Positions 1 through 9,373 are shown, numbered from the stretch's first letter. The stretch: 64,000 bases of DNA from Legionellaceae bacterium (GCA_030157805.1 JAOAUB010000009.1:14184-78183), one strand, 5' to 3'. The notes: a model not told the origin generated them from the letters alone. A program made the numbers and translations.

Positions 1-480
1 TCTGATCAGGTGTAAATCCTGCGGCTAATAAATCTTGCGGTGTAAATCCTGCCGCTAACAAATCTTGTGGCTTAAATCCTGCATCCAATAAATCCTTCGC
101 ACTAAATCCCGCCGCTTTTAACGCTGCAGCACTGCAACCACTCAACTGATGAATACGAAGTGCTGAGACTCCTTGCTCAAACAACGCATGAAGTTTAGTT
201 GGATCACAACCAGCCGCACGAATTGCTGCATCTAACGCCTCTTGAGCTTGTTTAATCTGATCAGGTGTAAATCCTGCGGCTAATAAATCTTGCGGTGTAA
301 ATCCTGCCGCCAATAAATCTTTTGCACTAAATCCCGCCGCTTTTAACGCTGAAGCACTGCAACCATTCAGCTGATGAATACGAAGTGCAGGGACTCCTTG
401 CTCAAACAACGCATGAAGTTTAGTTGGATCACAACCGGCTGCACGAATTGCGGCATCACCCACCGCTCCAAGTTGATTGA
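1..480 (-). repeat. Nested repeats in dotG: 30-bp units inside a duplicated segment of about 225/255 bp
   Basis: Two near-identical blocks are visible. Bases 1 onward match 256 onward (offset 255), whereas gaatacgaag at 151 recurs at 376 (offset 225). The 30-bp difference equals one extra decapeptide unit in the left copy. Each block encodes a run of (D/A)LLAAGFTP-type decapeptides followed by a longer segment containing GCDPTKLHALFEQGV. The pattern suggests both segmental duplication and slippage of the 30-bp unit. Confidence 0.9.
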
Positions 481-1777
481 TTTGAGCCGGAGTAAATCCA
501 GCATTAGCTAAATCATCCGCGGTAAAACCAGATTCTTTGAGCGCAGCAGTACTACAATGCGCATATTGTTCAATTAATTTCGCACTAACACCCGCTATTC
601 GCTCTTTTTTCAAGGCCTCAACCGCACACCCAGCATTTTTTATTTCATCTGGCGTGATGCCCGGCGGAAGTTCGGTTTCCGCGGCAGCAATTTGATCAGG
701 TGTATACCCTGATTGCACCAATTGCTCCGGAGTAAATCCTGCATTTAATAATTCACGAGCCGAATAACCTGCTTGCCTTAACTGAGCAGGGGTAAACCCC
801 GCTTTGACTAATTCAGCGGCGGTAAATCCAGCATTTTTTAGATCTGTAGCGCTATAACCTGCCGCTTTAAGTTGTTCAGCAGAGCATCCACTAACATGCC
901 TAATCGCAGAAGCAGTAACTCCGGCTGCACGCAATTTTTCTAATGCTGCCAACTGACAACCAGCTTTACGGACATCATTTGCCATAATTCCATCAGGAAG
1001 TCCGCTCGCACGACTAATTTCTTCGTCCGAAAAACCTGCGCCTTTTAACTCACCGTCAGAAAAGCCACCATCTTTCATTTCTTGAGCAGTAAATCCTGCA
1101 TTACGCAACTCACATGCGTCAAATCCACATTCCCTTAATTGACCCGCTGTATAACCTCCGCTCTTAAATTGTCGAGCATTAAAACCAGCTGCTTTTAATG
1201 CTTTGCATGAACACACTGTCTCTAAGCTTGTTAGCTCATAACCAACATCTTGTAATTGAATACAACTACACCCTTTTTTCAAATCAGCAAGCTGAGCACC
1301 TTCTTGAACGACCTGGGTGACAATCGCTTTACTACAATATTGATCTTTAAGATTCTGAACCCATAAGCTTTGTTGCGCCCCACCCTCTTGTTCACGTGCC
1401 AATGTCAAAAAACCAACAGCACCATTGCCTTGCTGAGGACCCACAACGCCAGACCCAGCTGCTAATGTTTGAGCACGAATAATCGTCGGTATCGCACTAG
1501 AACCCTTTTTTAGTGCATTTTGTGCCTGACTAATATTTTGCTCTTCCTGCAACTTAGCATATTGGACCGTAGGCTCAAGCGCTCCCGGAACTGACTGAAT
1601 ACCGTCAGGCACCCCCGAAATATTCGCCGTAGCTAACGAGCCTACATTCGATGCTGAAATAAATTTAACTAGTCCCAAAATTACGGCGCCAAAAAGTATT
1701 AAACCAGTAAAAATAATTATGACTCTGGTGCGCGTATTGGAAAACAGTGACTTCAGATTTTCTTTTCTGCCGGCCAT
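1..1777 (-). CDS. icmE/dotG: DotG/IcmE, type IVB secretion core channel protein (N-terminal part, gene runs off the left edge)
   Basis: ATG at 1777-1775 opens a frame with no stop to base 1 (592 codons). The product starts MAGRKENLKSLFSNTRTRV, closely like Legionella DotG, followed by one membrane segment (about residues 17-36) and then a long periplasmic region of Ala/Gly-rich decapeptide repeats such as DLLAAGFTPQ. DotG is the inner-membrane-anchored protein that spans the periplasm and forms the central channel of the Dot/Icm core with DotC, DotD, DotF and DotH; its VirB10-like C-terminal domain would lie outside the window. It follows icmK by 4 nt, as the distal gene of the icm operon seen here. 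Confidence 0.95.
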   Translation of the reverse strand, partial: MAGRKENLKSLFSNTRTRVIIIFTGLILFGAVILGLVKFISASNVGSLATANISGVPDGIQSVPGALEPTVQYAKLQEEQNISQAQNALKKGSSAIPTIIRAQTLAAGSGVVGPQQGNGAVGFLTLAREQEGGAQQSLWVQNLKDQYCSKAIVTQVVQEGAQLADLKKGCSCIQLQDVGYELTSLETVCSCKALKAAGFNARQFKSGGYTAGQLRECGFDACELRNAGFTAQEMKDGGFSDGELKGAGFSDEEISRASGLPDGIMANDVRKAGCQLAALEKLRAAGVTASAIRHVSGCSAEQLKAAGYSATDLKNAGFTAAELVKAGFTPAQLRQAGYSARELLNAGFTPEQLVQSGYTPDQIAAAETELPPGITPDEIKNAGCAVEALKKERIAGVSAKLIEQYAHCSTAALKESGFTADDLANAGFTPAQINQLGAVGDAAIRAAGCDPTKLHALFEQGVPALRIHQLNGCSASALKAAGFSAKDLLAAGFTPQDLLAAGFTPDQIKQAQEALDAAIRAAGCDPTKLHALFEQGVSALRIHQLSGCSAAALKAAGFSAKDLLDAGFKPQDLLAAGFTPQDLLAAGFTPDQ

Positions 1778-1781
1778 TTGC

Positions 1782-2894
1782 TTATAACCCTTCTACCTTA
1801 AGTTGCATGACTTTCCCATGCCAGGAAACCAATAAAACTGGTGACTTTTGCATCTCATAAGCATGCATACCATCTGCACTAGTCATACTGGCTATCCAAC
1901 CCGGGGACAATACTGTTAAATTTGTACGCACATATATTTTATCACCAAAAAGCCACGCCCTTGCATCCCCACCCGTTACAGTTAAATGTTGACTTCCTTG
2001 AGGTGGGACACCTTCGAGCACATGCAATAACACATCGCTTGCATTAGGTGGAATACCCTCTTCAAGTGGAAGAGCTGCTGAATTTGGGCCATAACCTTGT
2101 ACCCTTAAATCCACACGATAATCCACAGCCTTCTGTCCTGGAATTAACGTTAACATGACAGGCGTATTCAATCCTTTTAATTTAACGGCTAAATTCCCGT
2201 AGTTATACAATTTCATGGCTTGAATCATTAAAGTATTGCCTGAATGATCCCACTGAATATTAAATGATGTTGGATCACCAAGATCATAAGCACTGATGGG
2301 CCATGGCGCGCCGGTAGAGTCAAGGAACACTAAAGACGAAACAAATCCTTGCGCTAAACGAATAACCGGTGGGGTTGAACCTGGAGATAAATTAACAAAC
2401 TGCGAGGTTGCTGTTGGCTTAGGTGGGGTTCCCGCGGGAGACTCTGCAGCAAACTGCGCGGTATCATACATTTGTCTTAATTCGATAACACGCTCAGGGC
2501 TCAAAGGAAAAAGCTGTTTTGCTACACCATTAAAAGCACTGTTATCAATAAGATCTTGATCAGAAAGAGGCACAGATTCAGAACCAGACGAACTCTGATC
2601 CGACCCTTGCGAACCTTGATTTGCTACAACCTTAAGCTCAGGCGCTGATGGCTGAGTTGTTTGTGGCGTACTCGAACTATGATCACTCGTTTGATTTTGA
2701 CTACTCTGCTGAAGTTTGTTTCCAGCGCTATTACCATTGGTTGGAGAAAGTCGCTGCTGCAACAATTTCAACTGTTGGAGTGCCTGTTGGCCCGAGTCAT
2801 CGGATTGAGCAGCATAAGAAAAGCACGATGCACCAGCGATGATGGTTCCCAGGGGTAATAACAACCATTTATATAAACAATGTGCCTTCTTCAT
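1782..2894 (-). CDS. icmK/dotH: DotH/IcmK, outer-membrane core component of the Dot/Icm system
   Basis: A 370-aa protein with an N-terminal signal peptide (KWLLLPLGTIIAGASCFSYA) and a Gln/Ser-rich linker (about 35-110) before a compact C-terminal domain. DotH joins lipoproteins DotC and DotD in the outer-membrane ring of the type IVB apparatus. A TTG lies one codon upstream, but the ATG at 2894 is preferred because it shares its A with the icmL stop (TGATG) and has GGGAT upstream. The length is close to that of Legionella IcmK. Confidence 0.93.
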   Translation of the reverse strand: MKKAHCLYKWLLLPLGTIIAGASCFSYAAQSDDSGQQALQQLKLLQQRLSPTNGNSAGNKLQQSSQNQTSDHSSSTPQTTQPSAPELKVVANQGSQGSDQSSSGSESVPLSDQDLIDNSAFNGVAKQLFPLSPERVIELRQMYDTAQFAAESPAGTPPKPTATSQFVNLSPGSTPPVIRLAQGFVSSLVFLDSTGAPWPISAYDLGDPTSFNIQWDHSGNTLMIQAMKLYNYGNLAVKLKGLNTPVMLTLIPGQKAVDYRVDLRVQGYGPNSAALPLEEGIPPNASDVLLHVLEGVPPQGSQHLTVTGGDARAWLFGDKIYVRTNLTVLSPGWIASMTSADGMHAYEMQKSPVLLVSWHGKVMQLKVEGL

Positions 2895-3532
2895 CAACTT
2901 ATCCCGCCGCTAGCTTGTCCGACAACAAATTGAGAAATTCCAATACCTCGAGGTGACTCAAGGGTTGATATCCGTGTTATTAACATCGTAACAACATTAT
3001 TTTGCTGAGTAAACTCACTTGCACTTTGGTAAGTAACCAAAATAGGCATTTGCACCCGCCAAGAGAAGCTGCCATTGAGTATTCCTTTTTGCAAAATAAT
3101 AGGCGCTCTGGTGGCCACAGCAGATACAATTAATTTCTTAGACTTAACCGCATCAAGGTTACCTGACTGTTGTAAAGCATCAACAAATTGCTGCCAGCCA
3201 GTTGTTGTAAAGTAAGTTGACGCCGCTAACAACTCATCATGATAATTCACAAAATTATAAGAAAACGAAGCAACAGCGGCTTGGTTTGCCCACTGAAGTA
3301 CTGCTGAGTCCGATTGATTAGGTTCATCAAAGGCAACCAAAGGTGTAATTCGCCCATTAACGCTCGTTGCAAAATATTTTGCCTGCGGCGGATGAGTCAC
3401 GATATATAATAAAAATAATGACAGAAACAACACTGTCGCTACCGATATAAATAAAGCTGTCAACATTTTATTCTGGCGATCAGAATAAAACTTGTTTTGT
3501 AATGTCACTTCTTGCTGTGATTCTTGAGCCAT
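2894..3532 (-). CDS. icmL/dotI: DotI/IcmL, inner-membrane T4BSS protein
   Basis: A 212-aa protein with a short cytosolic N-terminus, one membrane segment (about residues 25-48) and a periplasmic domain of the DotI/TraM type (motifs PPQAKYFATSVNGR, WANQAAVASFSYNFVNYHD). DotI and DotJ form an inner-membrane complex needed for translocation. The start has a good GAAGGA ribosome site and follows icmM by 10 nt. Among the two icmL-like genes here, this one occupies the canonical slot between icmM and icmK and is the likely orthologue. Confidence 0.93.
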   Translation of the reverse strand: MAQESQQEVTLQNKFYSDRQNKMLTALFISVATVLFLSLFLLYIVTHPPQAKYFATSVNGRITPLVAFDEPNQSDSAVLQWANQAAVASFSYNFVNYHDELLAASTYFTTTGWQQFVDALQQSGNLDAVKSKKLIVSAVATRAPIILQKGILNGSFSWRVQMPILVTYQSASEFTQQNNVVTMLITRISTLESPRGIGISQFVVGQASGGIS

Positions 3533-3542
3533 TTTTCCTTCT

Positions 3543-3827
3543 TTATTCTGGTATTAATTTAGTTTGATCGGACATCATTGGATCAGGAGGTAATAATGGG
3601 CTAGCTAAAGCATTTGGCACATCAAGAGGGTCTAACTCCAGGGGTTCCGTAATACCATTACTAGCATAAAAATATTGTTCTGATTGATGAAAATATTTGT
3701 AACAGATGGCGGTGCATAGAATCATACTTAGAAGAATAGACATTGCAACCATACCGCAGAGCCGCCTATACGTCCGTATATAAAACGATTTTGAAACAAC
3801 TATGGATCGCCAAACCGATCTTGTCAT
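3543..3827 (-). CDS. icmM/dotJ: DotJ/IcmM, small partner of DotI
   Basis: A 94-aa protein, the length known for Legionella IcmM, starting MTRSVWRSIVVSKSFYIRTY, with one membrane segment (about 22-42) and a short periplasmic tail containing FYASNGITEPLEL. DotJ is an N-terminal-only relative of DotI that pairs with it. In-frame alternatives ATG 3839 and TTG 3857 exist; none has a clear Shine-Dalgarno site. The MITE-like element ends about 40 bp upstream, so the native ribosome site or promoter of this gene may have been altered. Confidence 0.85.
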   Translation of the reverse strand: MTRSVWRSIVVSKSFYIRTYRRLCGMVAMSILLSMILCTAICYKYFHQSEQYFYASNGITEPLELDPLDVPNALASPLLPPDPMMSDQTKLIPE

Positions 3828-3869
3828 TATTAATTCCATTTGTCGGTTATTTAACAAATTTTATTGATC

Positions 3870-4030
3870 TAGAGCGTGTTAACAATTCATCTTCCGACGT
3901 CCCGCGACTTGTTCGCGGGATCCAAATTGGCCTGGATCAGTACAAAAAATTTATGTATTGGGCCAAATCTCTGGATCCCTCGGACAAGCCGACGTAGGGG
4001 ACTTAACGGTGAATTGTCAACAGACCCTAG
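3870..4030. mobile_element. MITE-like element of IS5-type appearance inside the icm operon
   Basis: A 161-bp block is bounded by CTAG on both sides (3870 and 4027). Inside CTAG the left end reads agcgtgttaacaattcat; the reverse complement of the right end reads ggtctgttgacaattcac, so the termini are imperfect inverted repeats. A second inner inverted pair shares CTTGTtCGcGGGATCCA/CTTGTcCGaGGGATCCA. It encodes no transposase. IS5-family elements characteristically duplicate CTAG/CTAA-like 4-bp targets, which fits a non-autonomous derivative. It accounts for part of the 380-bp gap between the icmL paralogue and icmM. Confidence 0.7.
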
Positions 4031-4237
4031 ACATTTTTCAAGTTTAAATCTCAACTCACTAAACAACACAGGCGCCATGCCAAAAACATTCTCTAAAAAG
4101 CAAAAAGTACGTTGTACCTCAACTTAAAAATCCAAGTTCTTAAATTTAGCCCCGACTCTTTACACGGCAAAAATACGGCGTCATCAATTGACTTATGTTA
4201 TAGATTTATCATTAGATGAAGTCGCTGTAAAGCTAAA
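4031..4237. other. Intergenic remainder between the MITE-like element and the icmL paralogue
   Basis: AT-rich sequence of 207 bp with no supportable gene on either strand. I see no clear terminator or promoter. It may be leftover icm operon spacer displaced by the insertion. Confidence 0.5.
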
Positions 4238-4879
4238 TCAACTATTTCCCTCATTCGTAATTGGACTAACAACTAATTGATTAATACCCTCGCCCCACGG
4301 CGAGTTTAATATTGAAACTCGACTGATGAGAAGATTAACCATATTATACTGCTGCGTGTATTGTGTGTCATTTTGATAAGTGACTAAAACAGGCACTTCA
4401 ATCCGCCATGTGTAGAAACCATTATTCAACTCTTTCTTTAATAGGGTCGGTGGATCAGTTAACTGTGCTGAAACAACCATTTTTCTCAATTTAACAGCAT
4501 CAAGATTGTTAGACGATGCCAATGCCGCTATAAATTGCCCCCAACCATTGCCGGTAAAGAATCCTGATGACGCCTGCAATTCATCGCGATAATCCACAAA
4601 ACTATAACTAAACGATGCGGTCGCTGCTCGAGATGCCCATATTAAAATGGCATCATCAGACTTATCTGGCTGGTCAAGCGGTACCAAAGGCACCGTATGT
4701 CCATTAATACCGACTGGAAAATATTTCGGGGCAGGTGGATAAATGATTAAATAAATCAAAATAAAAATAAGCAAGAGATTGGTCAGTAATGAAATCAAAA
4801 AAATAATGAGAGCTCGGCGCTGACCCTCTTGATAAAAGTTGTTTCTTAAACTTATTGCGGCAAGCGCGTCTACCAGCAT
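4238..4879 (-). CDS. Second DotI/IcmL-family protein (icmL paralogue)
   Basis: A 213-aa protein with the same layout as IcmL: short N-terminus, membrane segment (about 24-47) and a DotI-type periplasmic domain (PPAPKYFPVGINGH, WASRAATASFSYSFVDYRDEL, NSPWGEGINQLVV). It is clearly homologous along its length to the canonical IcmL at 2894-3532 but well diverged from it. A strong AGAGGGAG ribosome site precedes the ATG, 14 nt after icmN. Coxiella also carries two icmL copies, so it may be a functional second subunit of the DotI complex rather than a decaying duplicate. Confidence 0.85.
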   Translation of the reverse strand: MLVDALAAISLRNNFYQEGQRRALIIFLISLLTNLLLIFILIYLIIYPPAPKYFPVGINGHTVPLVPLDQPDKSDDAILIWASRAATASFSYSFVDYRDELQASSGFFTGNGWGQFIAALASSNNLDAVKLRKMVVSAQLTDPPTLLKKELNNGFYTWRIEVPVLVTYQNDTQYTQQYNMVNLLISRVSILNSPWGEGINQLVVSPITNEGNS

Positions 4880-4893
4880 AACTCCCTCTGCCT

Positions 4894-5451
4894 CTAAATA
4901 ATTGCATCACGAAATGTAATTTCAATGCGCGAATTTAATGATTGATCGCCACCAGCAAGATAAGAGCTTATTGGTTTTTCACGCCCAGCTCCCTCAGCAA
5001 AAATAAATCGGCTATCAATACCCTGAGACCACAAATAACGTGATATCACTTTTGCTCTAGCTAAAGTTAAAGCATCCTCACGACGGGTTGATCCGTATTG
5101 ACTACTGTAGGCTGTAACATTAACTGCTATTTTTCTGTATTGCTTCAAATAAGCAATCACTCGATTTAATAGGTCATAAGATTGCCATGTTAATTGGGGT
5201 GACTGATCGGGAAATAGTAATGAAGATGGAATAGAAACAAGATAGTCTTGTCCTATGCTGATCACCTGAACGCCATTATTAATTAATTTTTTTTGCAATA
5301 CAACGGCTCTGGAATCTGCAGTGCCAGGTACTTTTTTAGGTTGTTTTATTAAGTCCGTTGGGAGACCTCCCCCCCAACACCCCAACAAAGATAATGACGC
5401 TAAAATTATACTCATGGACATTGAATTTTTAATGAACCGTGCTCTGATCAT
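4894..5451 (-). CDS. icmN/dotK: DotK/IcmN, OmpA-like lipoprotein of the Dot/Icm system
   Basis: A lipoprotein signal with lipobox LLGC is followed by an OmpA-like peptidoglycan-binding domain at the C-terminus (VTAYSSQYGSTRREDALTLA ... SLNSRIEITF). DotK is an accessory outer-membrane protein of the Dot/Icm core, also called LphA in Legionella. The frame stays open to 5577, but that start would put 42 residues ahead of the signal peptide. I chose the ATG at 5451 (185 aa); ATGs at 5457 and 5421 are also possible and none has a convincing ribosome site. Confidence 0.87.
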   Translation of the reverse strand: MIRARFIKNSMSMSIILASLSLLGCWGGGLPTDLIKQPKKVPGTADSRAVVLQKKLINNGVQVISIGQDYLVSIPSSLLFPDQSPQLTWQSYDLLNRVIAYLKQYRKIAVNVTAYSSQYGSTRREDALTLARAKVISRYLWSQGIDSRFIFAEGAGREKPISSYLAGGDQSLNSRIEITFRDAII

Positions 5452-5655
5452 ACGCATGACGTATGCTGCATGATCACAAGATACGCGAAAAAAATCGTTA
5501 TGCCAAAAACTTAATCGTAAGGAATATCTCAGATAGTTTATCCAAAAATGACCCCATGCAATCCGCCATCGTCCCACGCTCTAGACTCCTAAGTATCAAG
5601 GCTTAAATTCAATACAATCATACTAATTGGGTTATGACAAGCAACTTTAAAAAAA

Positions 5656-7992
5656 TCATTCCTCTGACGCTTCAGCTTGAGTGCGCAAAACAACAATTTT
5701 TGCTACTAATTCATTAAGCATCGACGTCAATTCCTCGACACCAATTTCATCTCGTTCTGCCGGTGGATAAGTTGTTGCCATTTGAAAATCTTTAATCAAT
5801 TCATTCGCCACAGAGCCGGCATACTTATCTTTAGCTCCACTACTTCGCTCAATTTGTGCTAAAAAATCCCTGGTTTCATTGATTGGCAAAAGCGATTGAG
5901 AAAACTGCTCTTTGTCCTTGATTAAGAGCGGTAGCGCGTCGAATGGTTGTCGCAAAGGAGTAAATATGGTCAGTACACCTTCTTCAATTTCCTCAACAAT
6001 CTCCTCAACAGCAACCGGCTCGCTATACCCATGATAAGCTATTAAAGCAGCCACACCACGTTCAATCGGCTCCAAAACACTCGAGTCGTGAATTAATTTA
6101 GCAATCTGGCTAATCTCTTCATTCGCAACATGCTGATGAATTGATAAATCGCCACTATTTAATATACTCTGAAAACCCTCTAATTGTTTTTTTAATTTTT
6201 GAATATAGTCATCAGGTGGCGGTTCAACTTTTAAGAATTGATTTAATTTAAGCTGTTTTACTGGCTTAGGATTCGCATAAAACATTCGGGCTCGCACAAT
6301 TTTTGAACGAAAGAAAATATGAGCTTCACCTTCAGACTGATCTTTTAAATCCAGCAAATCTACCCTGGCACGCTTCTCGAAGGACGAACTTTTGGTGTCC
6401 ATGTAAGTATTCGCCATACTCGTTTCTTTCGTTTGAAACGAGTCGACTTTCGTCACGTAAGCTTCGCCAGCAGTTTTTGTAAAGAAATCCCAGGTTTCCG
6501 TGGGATCTTCTAATTTCATACAAATTTTTATATTGGTATTTGCACCGATAGACGCCGCTTCTTCCTTAGAGGTCTTCTGAAATGCAGGAAGGTCCTGGCC
6601 TGCGAAAATAGCAGAAAATCCAAGCGAACGCGCTTGTGCCGGCACGACCGCAAACCCTTGCACCGCATAATAACCATACTCATCAAGAATGCACAAATAA
6701 GGCGTTGGCGCATTGGTTGGTTTACGTAAAATCACATCGCGATAATCCCCTTCAACCTCTTCACCCAAACCTGCTGCCATCATCGCTTTCAAAGAAGAAA
6801 CAATAATTTTTCCCAAGTTAGCCAGCTCGTCAGGTGATTTTTCTAAGGCAGGCAGTAACACCACCAAAATTCGTCGATTAAGCACAACATCCTTAAAATC
6901 AACTTCTGCAAGGTTGGTTCGAATAATATGGCCGTACGTATCCGCTAAAGATGAAAACGCACGCACCAATTGCATAGTAATAAATCCGTGCTGCTCAAGA
7001 ACTTGAGAAACTTGTTTTCCTTTTTTTTCTTTATTATAACCTGGTAAGTTAAATACGTAGTTACGCAAAGGATCGGTCACCAACTTCGGGACTGATTCAA
7101 TATTAATACTTTCTTGATCATCACGAGGAAATATTTTATCAATGACCATCGACTCAAGACGTCCAAGATCAAAATAATTTCGAATGGTATTGGCATCAAG
7201 CAAAATAGCGCCCTGATCACGCAAATAAACTAACAATTTCATCAAGGCCTCAATAAAACTTATCGCCCGACCTTTCCACATGTCACCGTCAGAGTTTTGC
7301 CCGCCTGAACTCATGAGATTAACCACTAACTGGGTTAACATGCTGGAAGAACCTTGACAAAAAGGATTAAGTGTATTGGATAGGCGCTTCTCTTGTGGGC
7401 CAATAATATCTCGAGCACCCGTCATAAAATTAATCAACAACAAATCATCTTCACGACCCATGCTACGAACTAATGAAAACACTTTAGCATAAAGTGAATT
7501 ATCACCCTTTCCATCCACGTAAATAAAACCGCTCCCTTGCACCAAAGCATTAAAAGCAATTGAAACCAACGCTTCGGTTTTACCACTACCGGTGGAGCCA
7601 AAAATTAAAACGTGGGTCCGCATGTCCGAGTTTCCAAACCATAACTCTTCATTACTTTGCTTATCATTACCAAAAAACGCGATTCCCTGTGCTAGGTTCG
7701 GAATTTTAGTTCCGGGTTTCATATCATTATAATCTTTCGCATGAGAAATTTGAGGTAATCTGAAGGGCAGTATTTGCTTGCGTGTAAAGGTATAAAGAAA
7801 ACAACCCAAACCAATCAGTAACATTAAAAATGTGACTTCGGGCACGAAATAAGCCGCCGCTGCCAAAGAAAATAATACAATAGCGGCATTTGAAGGATCC
7901 GAAAAAAAATCAGCTATTCGCTGAGTTAAAGTTCGTGTATCTCTGAGTAATAGAGTCGGGTCAATTTCATGTCGTGAATCAATTCCGCGCAT
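5656..7992 (-). CDS. icmO/dotL: DotL/IcmO, type IV coupling protein ATPase
   Basis: A 778-aa VirD4/TraG-type coupling ATPase. Two membrane segments lie at about 36-70; Walker A GSTGSGKTE is at about 132-140 and a Walker B-like LCILDEYGYY at about 440. The acidic C-terminal tail corresponds to the region that in Legionella binds IcmS-IcmW, LvgA and DotN to receive effectors. Its ATG overlaps the icmP stop by one base (TAATG), indicating translational coupling. The length is very near that of Legionella DotL. Confidence 0.96.
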   Translation of the reverse strand: MRGIDSRHEIDPTLLLRDTRTLTQRIADFFSDPSNAAIVLFSLAAAAYFVPEVTFLMLLIGLGCFLYTFTRKQILPFRLPQISHAKDYNDMKPGTKIPNLAQGIAFFGNDKQSNEELWFGNSDMRTHVLIFGSTGSGKTEALVSIAFNALVQGSGFIYVDGKGDNSLYAKVFSLVRSMGREDDLLLINFMTGARDIIGPQEKRLSNTLNPFCQGSSSMLTQLVVNLMSSGGQNSDGDMWKGRAISFIEALMKLLVYLRDQGAILLDANTIRNYFDLGRLESMVIDKIFPRDDQESINIESVPKLVTDPLRNYVFNLPGYNKEKKGKQVSQVLEQHGFITMQLVRAFSSLADTYGHIIRTNLAEVDFKDVVLNRRILVVLLPALEKSPDELANLGKIIVSSLKAMMAAGLGEEVEGDYRDVILRKPTNAPTPYLCILDEYGYYAVQGFAVVPAQARSLGFSAIFAGQDLPAFQKTSKEEAASIGANTNIKICMKLEDPTETWDFFTKTAGEAYVTKVDSFQTKETSMANTYMDTKSSSFEKRARVDLLDLKDQSEGEAHIFFRSKIVRARMFYANPKPVKQLKLNQFLKVEPPPDDYIQKLKKQLEGFQSILNSGDLSIHQHVANEEISQIAKLIHDSSVLEPIERGVAALIAYHGYSEPVAVEEIVEEIEEGVLTIFTPLRQPFDALPLLIKDKEQFSQSLLPINETRDFLAQIERSSGAKDKYAGSVANELIKDFQMATTYPPAERDEIGVEELTSMLNELVAKIVVLRTQAEASEE

Positions 7993-9125
7993 TATGGCTC
8001 CAACTGATGCAGTTCTTTCGGTAAAAGCTTGACTTGTTTGATTGCGATTTCCAACGCTTTCGTCGCTTCATCAATCATAGGCACCAACGAAGGCCGTCCT
8101 AAGGAACGCTCTGCTTTCCAATGGGCAAATGGGCCTGCAACCTCCGGAAAAGGCGTTTGTCTACCCACGCAATTAAGCATATACCACAACCGTCTGTCCG
8201 TTGGTTTTAACCACAAAAATTCTGAGCAAGGCACCACACCGTCATCACGCGCAGCTTCAACTAAGGAGGCCATTACGGTCAATAAATACGCATGTTTGGC
8301 CAGCACTTCTTGTACCAGCTCCGTATTAAGATACTTTTTTAAAATAGGCTTTGCAATAGCGTAATTAGGCTTGCCAGCCGACCATGTTTGATTAATTGTA
8401 TTCATAATTAAGGTCGCAGCAGCACGATCTCGATTAATACGCGCCATAAAAAGCGCTGCCAATGCGCCTACGTGCGGTGGACAACGATCAAAACCATCAA
8501 AATAAGGCCCTAACTGTAAGGTAAATACTCGCTTTGCCTCACCATGCCGAACACCCGCTGTCATTTCCATCCCTGGCAAAGGAATATCTAAAACAGCATC
8601 ATCTTTTTTAAGTAATTGATGCCGCCGAGCAAACTCCAAAGGACTCAAAGCCATTGCCCATGGCCCTTTACTAATATCATCGTCAACGAGGTTTTCTTTG
8701 ATCACCGGCATAATGGCATTCCAATTACGCTGTTCCTGCGCACGGAGAGTGAACATATTATGAGTTCTGCGAAACTTAAGTTTAATGTTGGTGCTAAAAA
8801 GCCAAACGGCCAAGATGACAAGCGCAACAATGACGGGATAACGAATATAATTTCCCACACTGGCCGAAAGAGCCATAAATTGATTCCAATCAACGACGCT
8901 AGGATCGATGGTTTTCATCAAATAAATATTGGCGGTTAACTGGGGATCGTGAATAAAGAATGTAACGAGCTCTGCTTGCCAAACATTAAGTTTAAAAACA
9001 AATGAAACAATATAATTGTGCCCCAAAATCCACACAATATACGCGCTAGCCATAAAAAAAACGGTGATCCATACCGGCGCAAGCGAATTATCACCACCTG
9101 ATTGTTGCTGTTGTTGTGGGGGCAT
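7992..9125 (-). CDS. icmP/dotM: DotM/IcmP, coupling-complex membrane protein
   Basis: A 377-aa protein with membrane segments near residues 16-38, 45-65 and 88-107 and a cytosolic C-terminal domain (LQLGPYFDGFDRCPPHVGAL, PFPEVAGPFAHWKAE). DotM binds DotL and recognises acidic Glu-rich effector signals in Legionella. The N-terminus holds a run of glutamines. An AAAGG ribosome site lies 7 nt before the ATG. A 248-bp gap separates it from icmQ, so icmP-icmO may have its own promoter. Confidence 0.95.
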   Translation of the reverse strand: MPPQQQQQSGGDNSLAPVWITVFFMASAYIVWILGHNYIVSFVFKLNVWQAELVTFFIHDPQLTANIYLMKTIDPSVVDWNQFMALSASVGNYIRYPVIVALVILAVWLFSTNIKLKFRRTHNMFTLRAQEQRNWNAIMPVIKENLVDDDISKGPWAMALSPLEFARRHQLLKKDDAVLDIPLPGMEMTAGVRHGEAKRVFTLQLGPYFDGFDRCPPHVGALAALFMARINRDRAAATLIMNTINQTWSAGKPNYAIAKPILKKYLNTELVQEVLAKHAYLLTVMASLVEAARDDGVVPCSEFLWLKPTDRRLWYMLNCVGRQTPFPEVAGPFAHWKAERSLGRPSLVPMIDEATKALEIAIKQVKLLPKELHQLEP

Positions 9126-9373
9126 CCATTAACCTTTGAATAGCTTGTTTTAATTCAAGTATATACCTCTTCCAAATAAATAGGGAACCCTCTACCTAGA
9201 CAAGCTAAATTTTTTAAGCTGTTGCAACAAAAAAATGCCCAACAGTTAAGAGTAAATTAGGGCAATGAGATGAACTCATCCTTCCTTTTAAACGGCGATT
9301 AAATGAACCAAAATGTTTTGTGTAATAAAAAGCAAGATAACCCATATCATTGCCTTGTTAATTTCAACATCAC

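Noticed and set aside
3743..4127. Small plus- and minus-strand frames over the icmM start and MITE
   Set aside because: They run through terminal inverted repeats and the icmM coding sequence and have no ribosome sites.
8029..8939. Plus-strand frames over icmP
   Set aside because: They are antisense shadows of a well-supported conserved gene.
9219..9245. CTGTTG/CAACAG inverted repeat between icmQ and icmP
   Set aside because: Six base pairs across a 15-nt loop in AT-rich DNA is within chance expectation.
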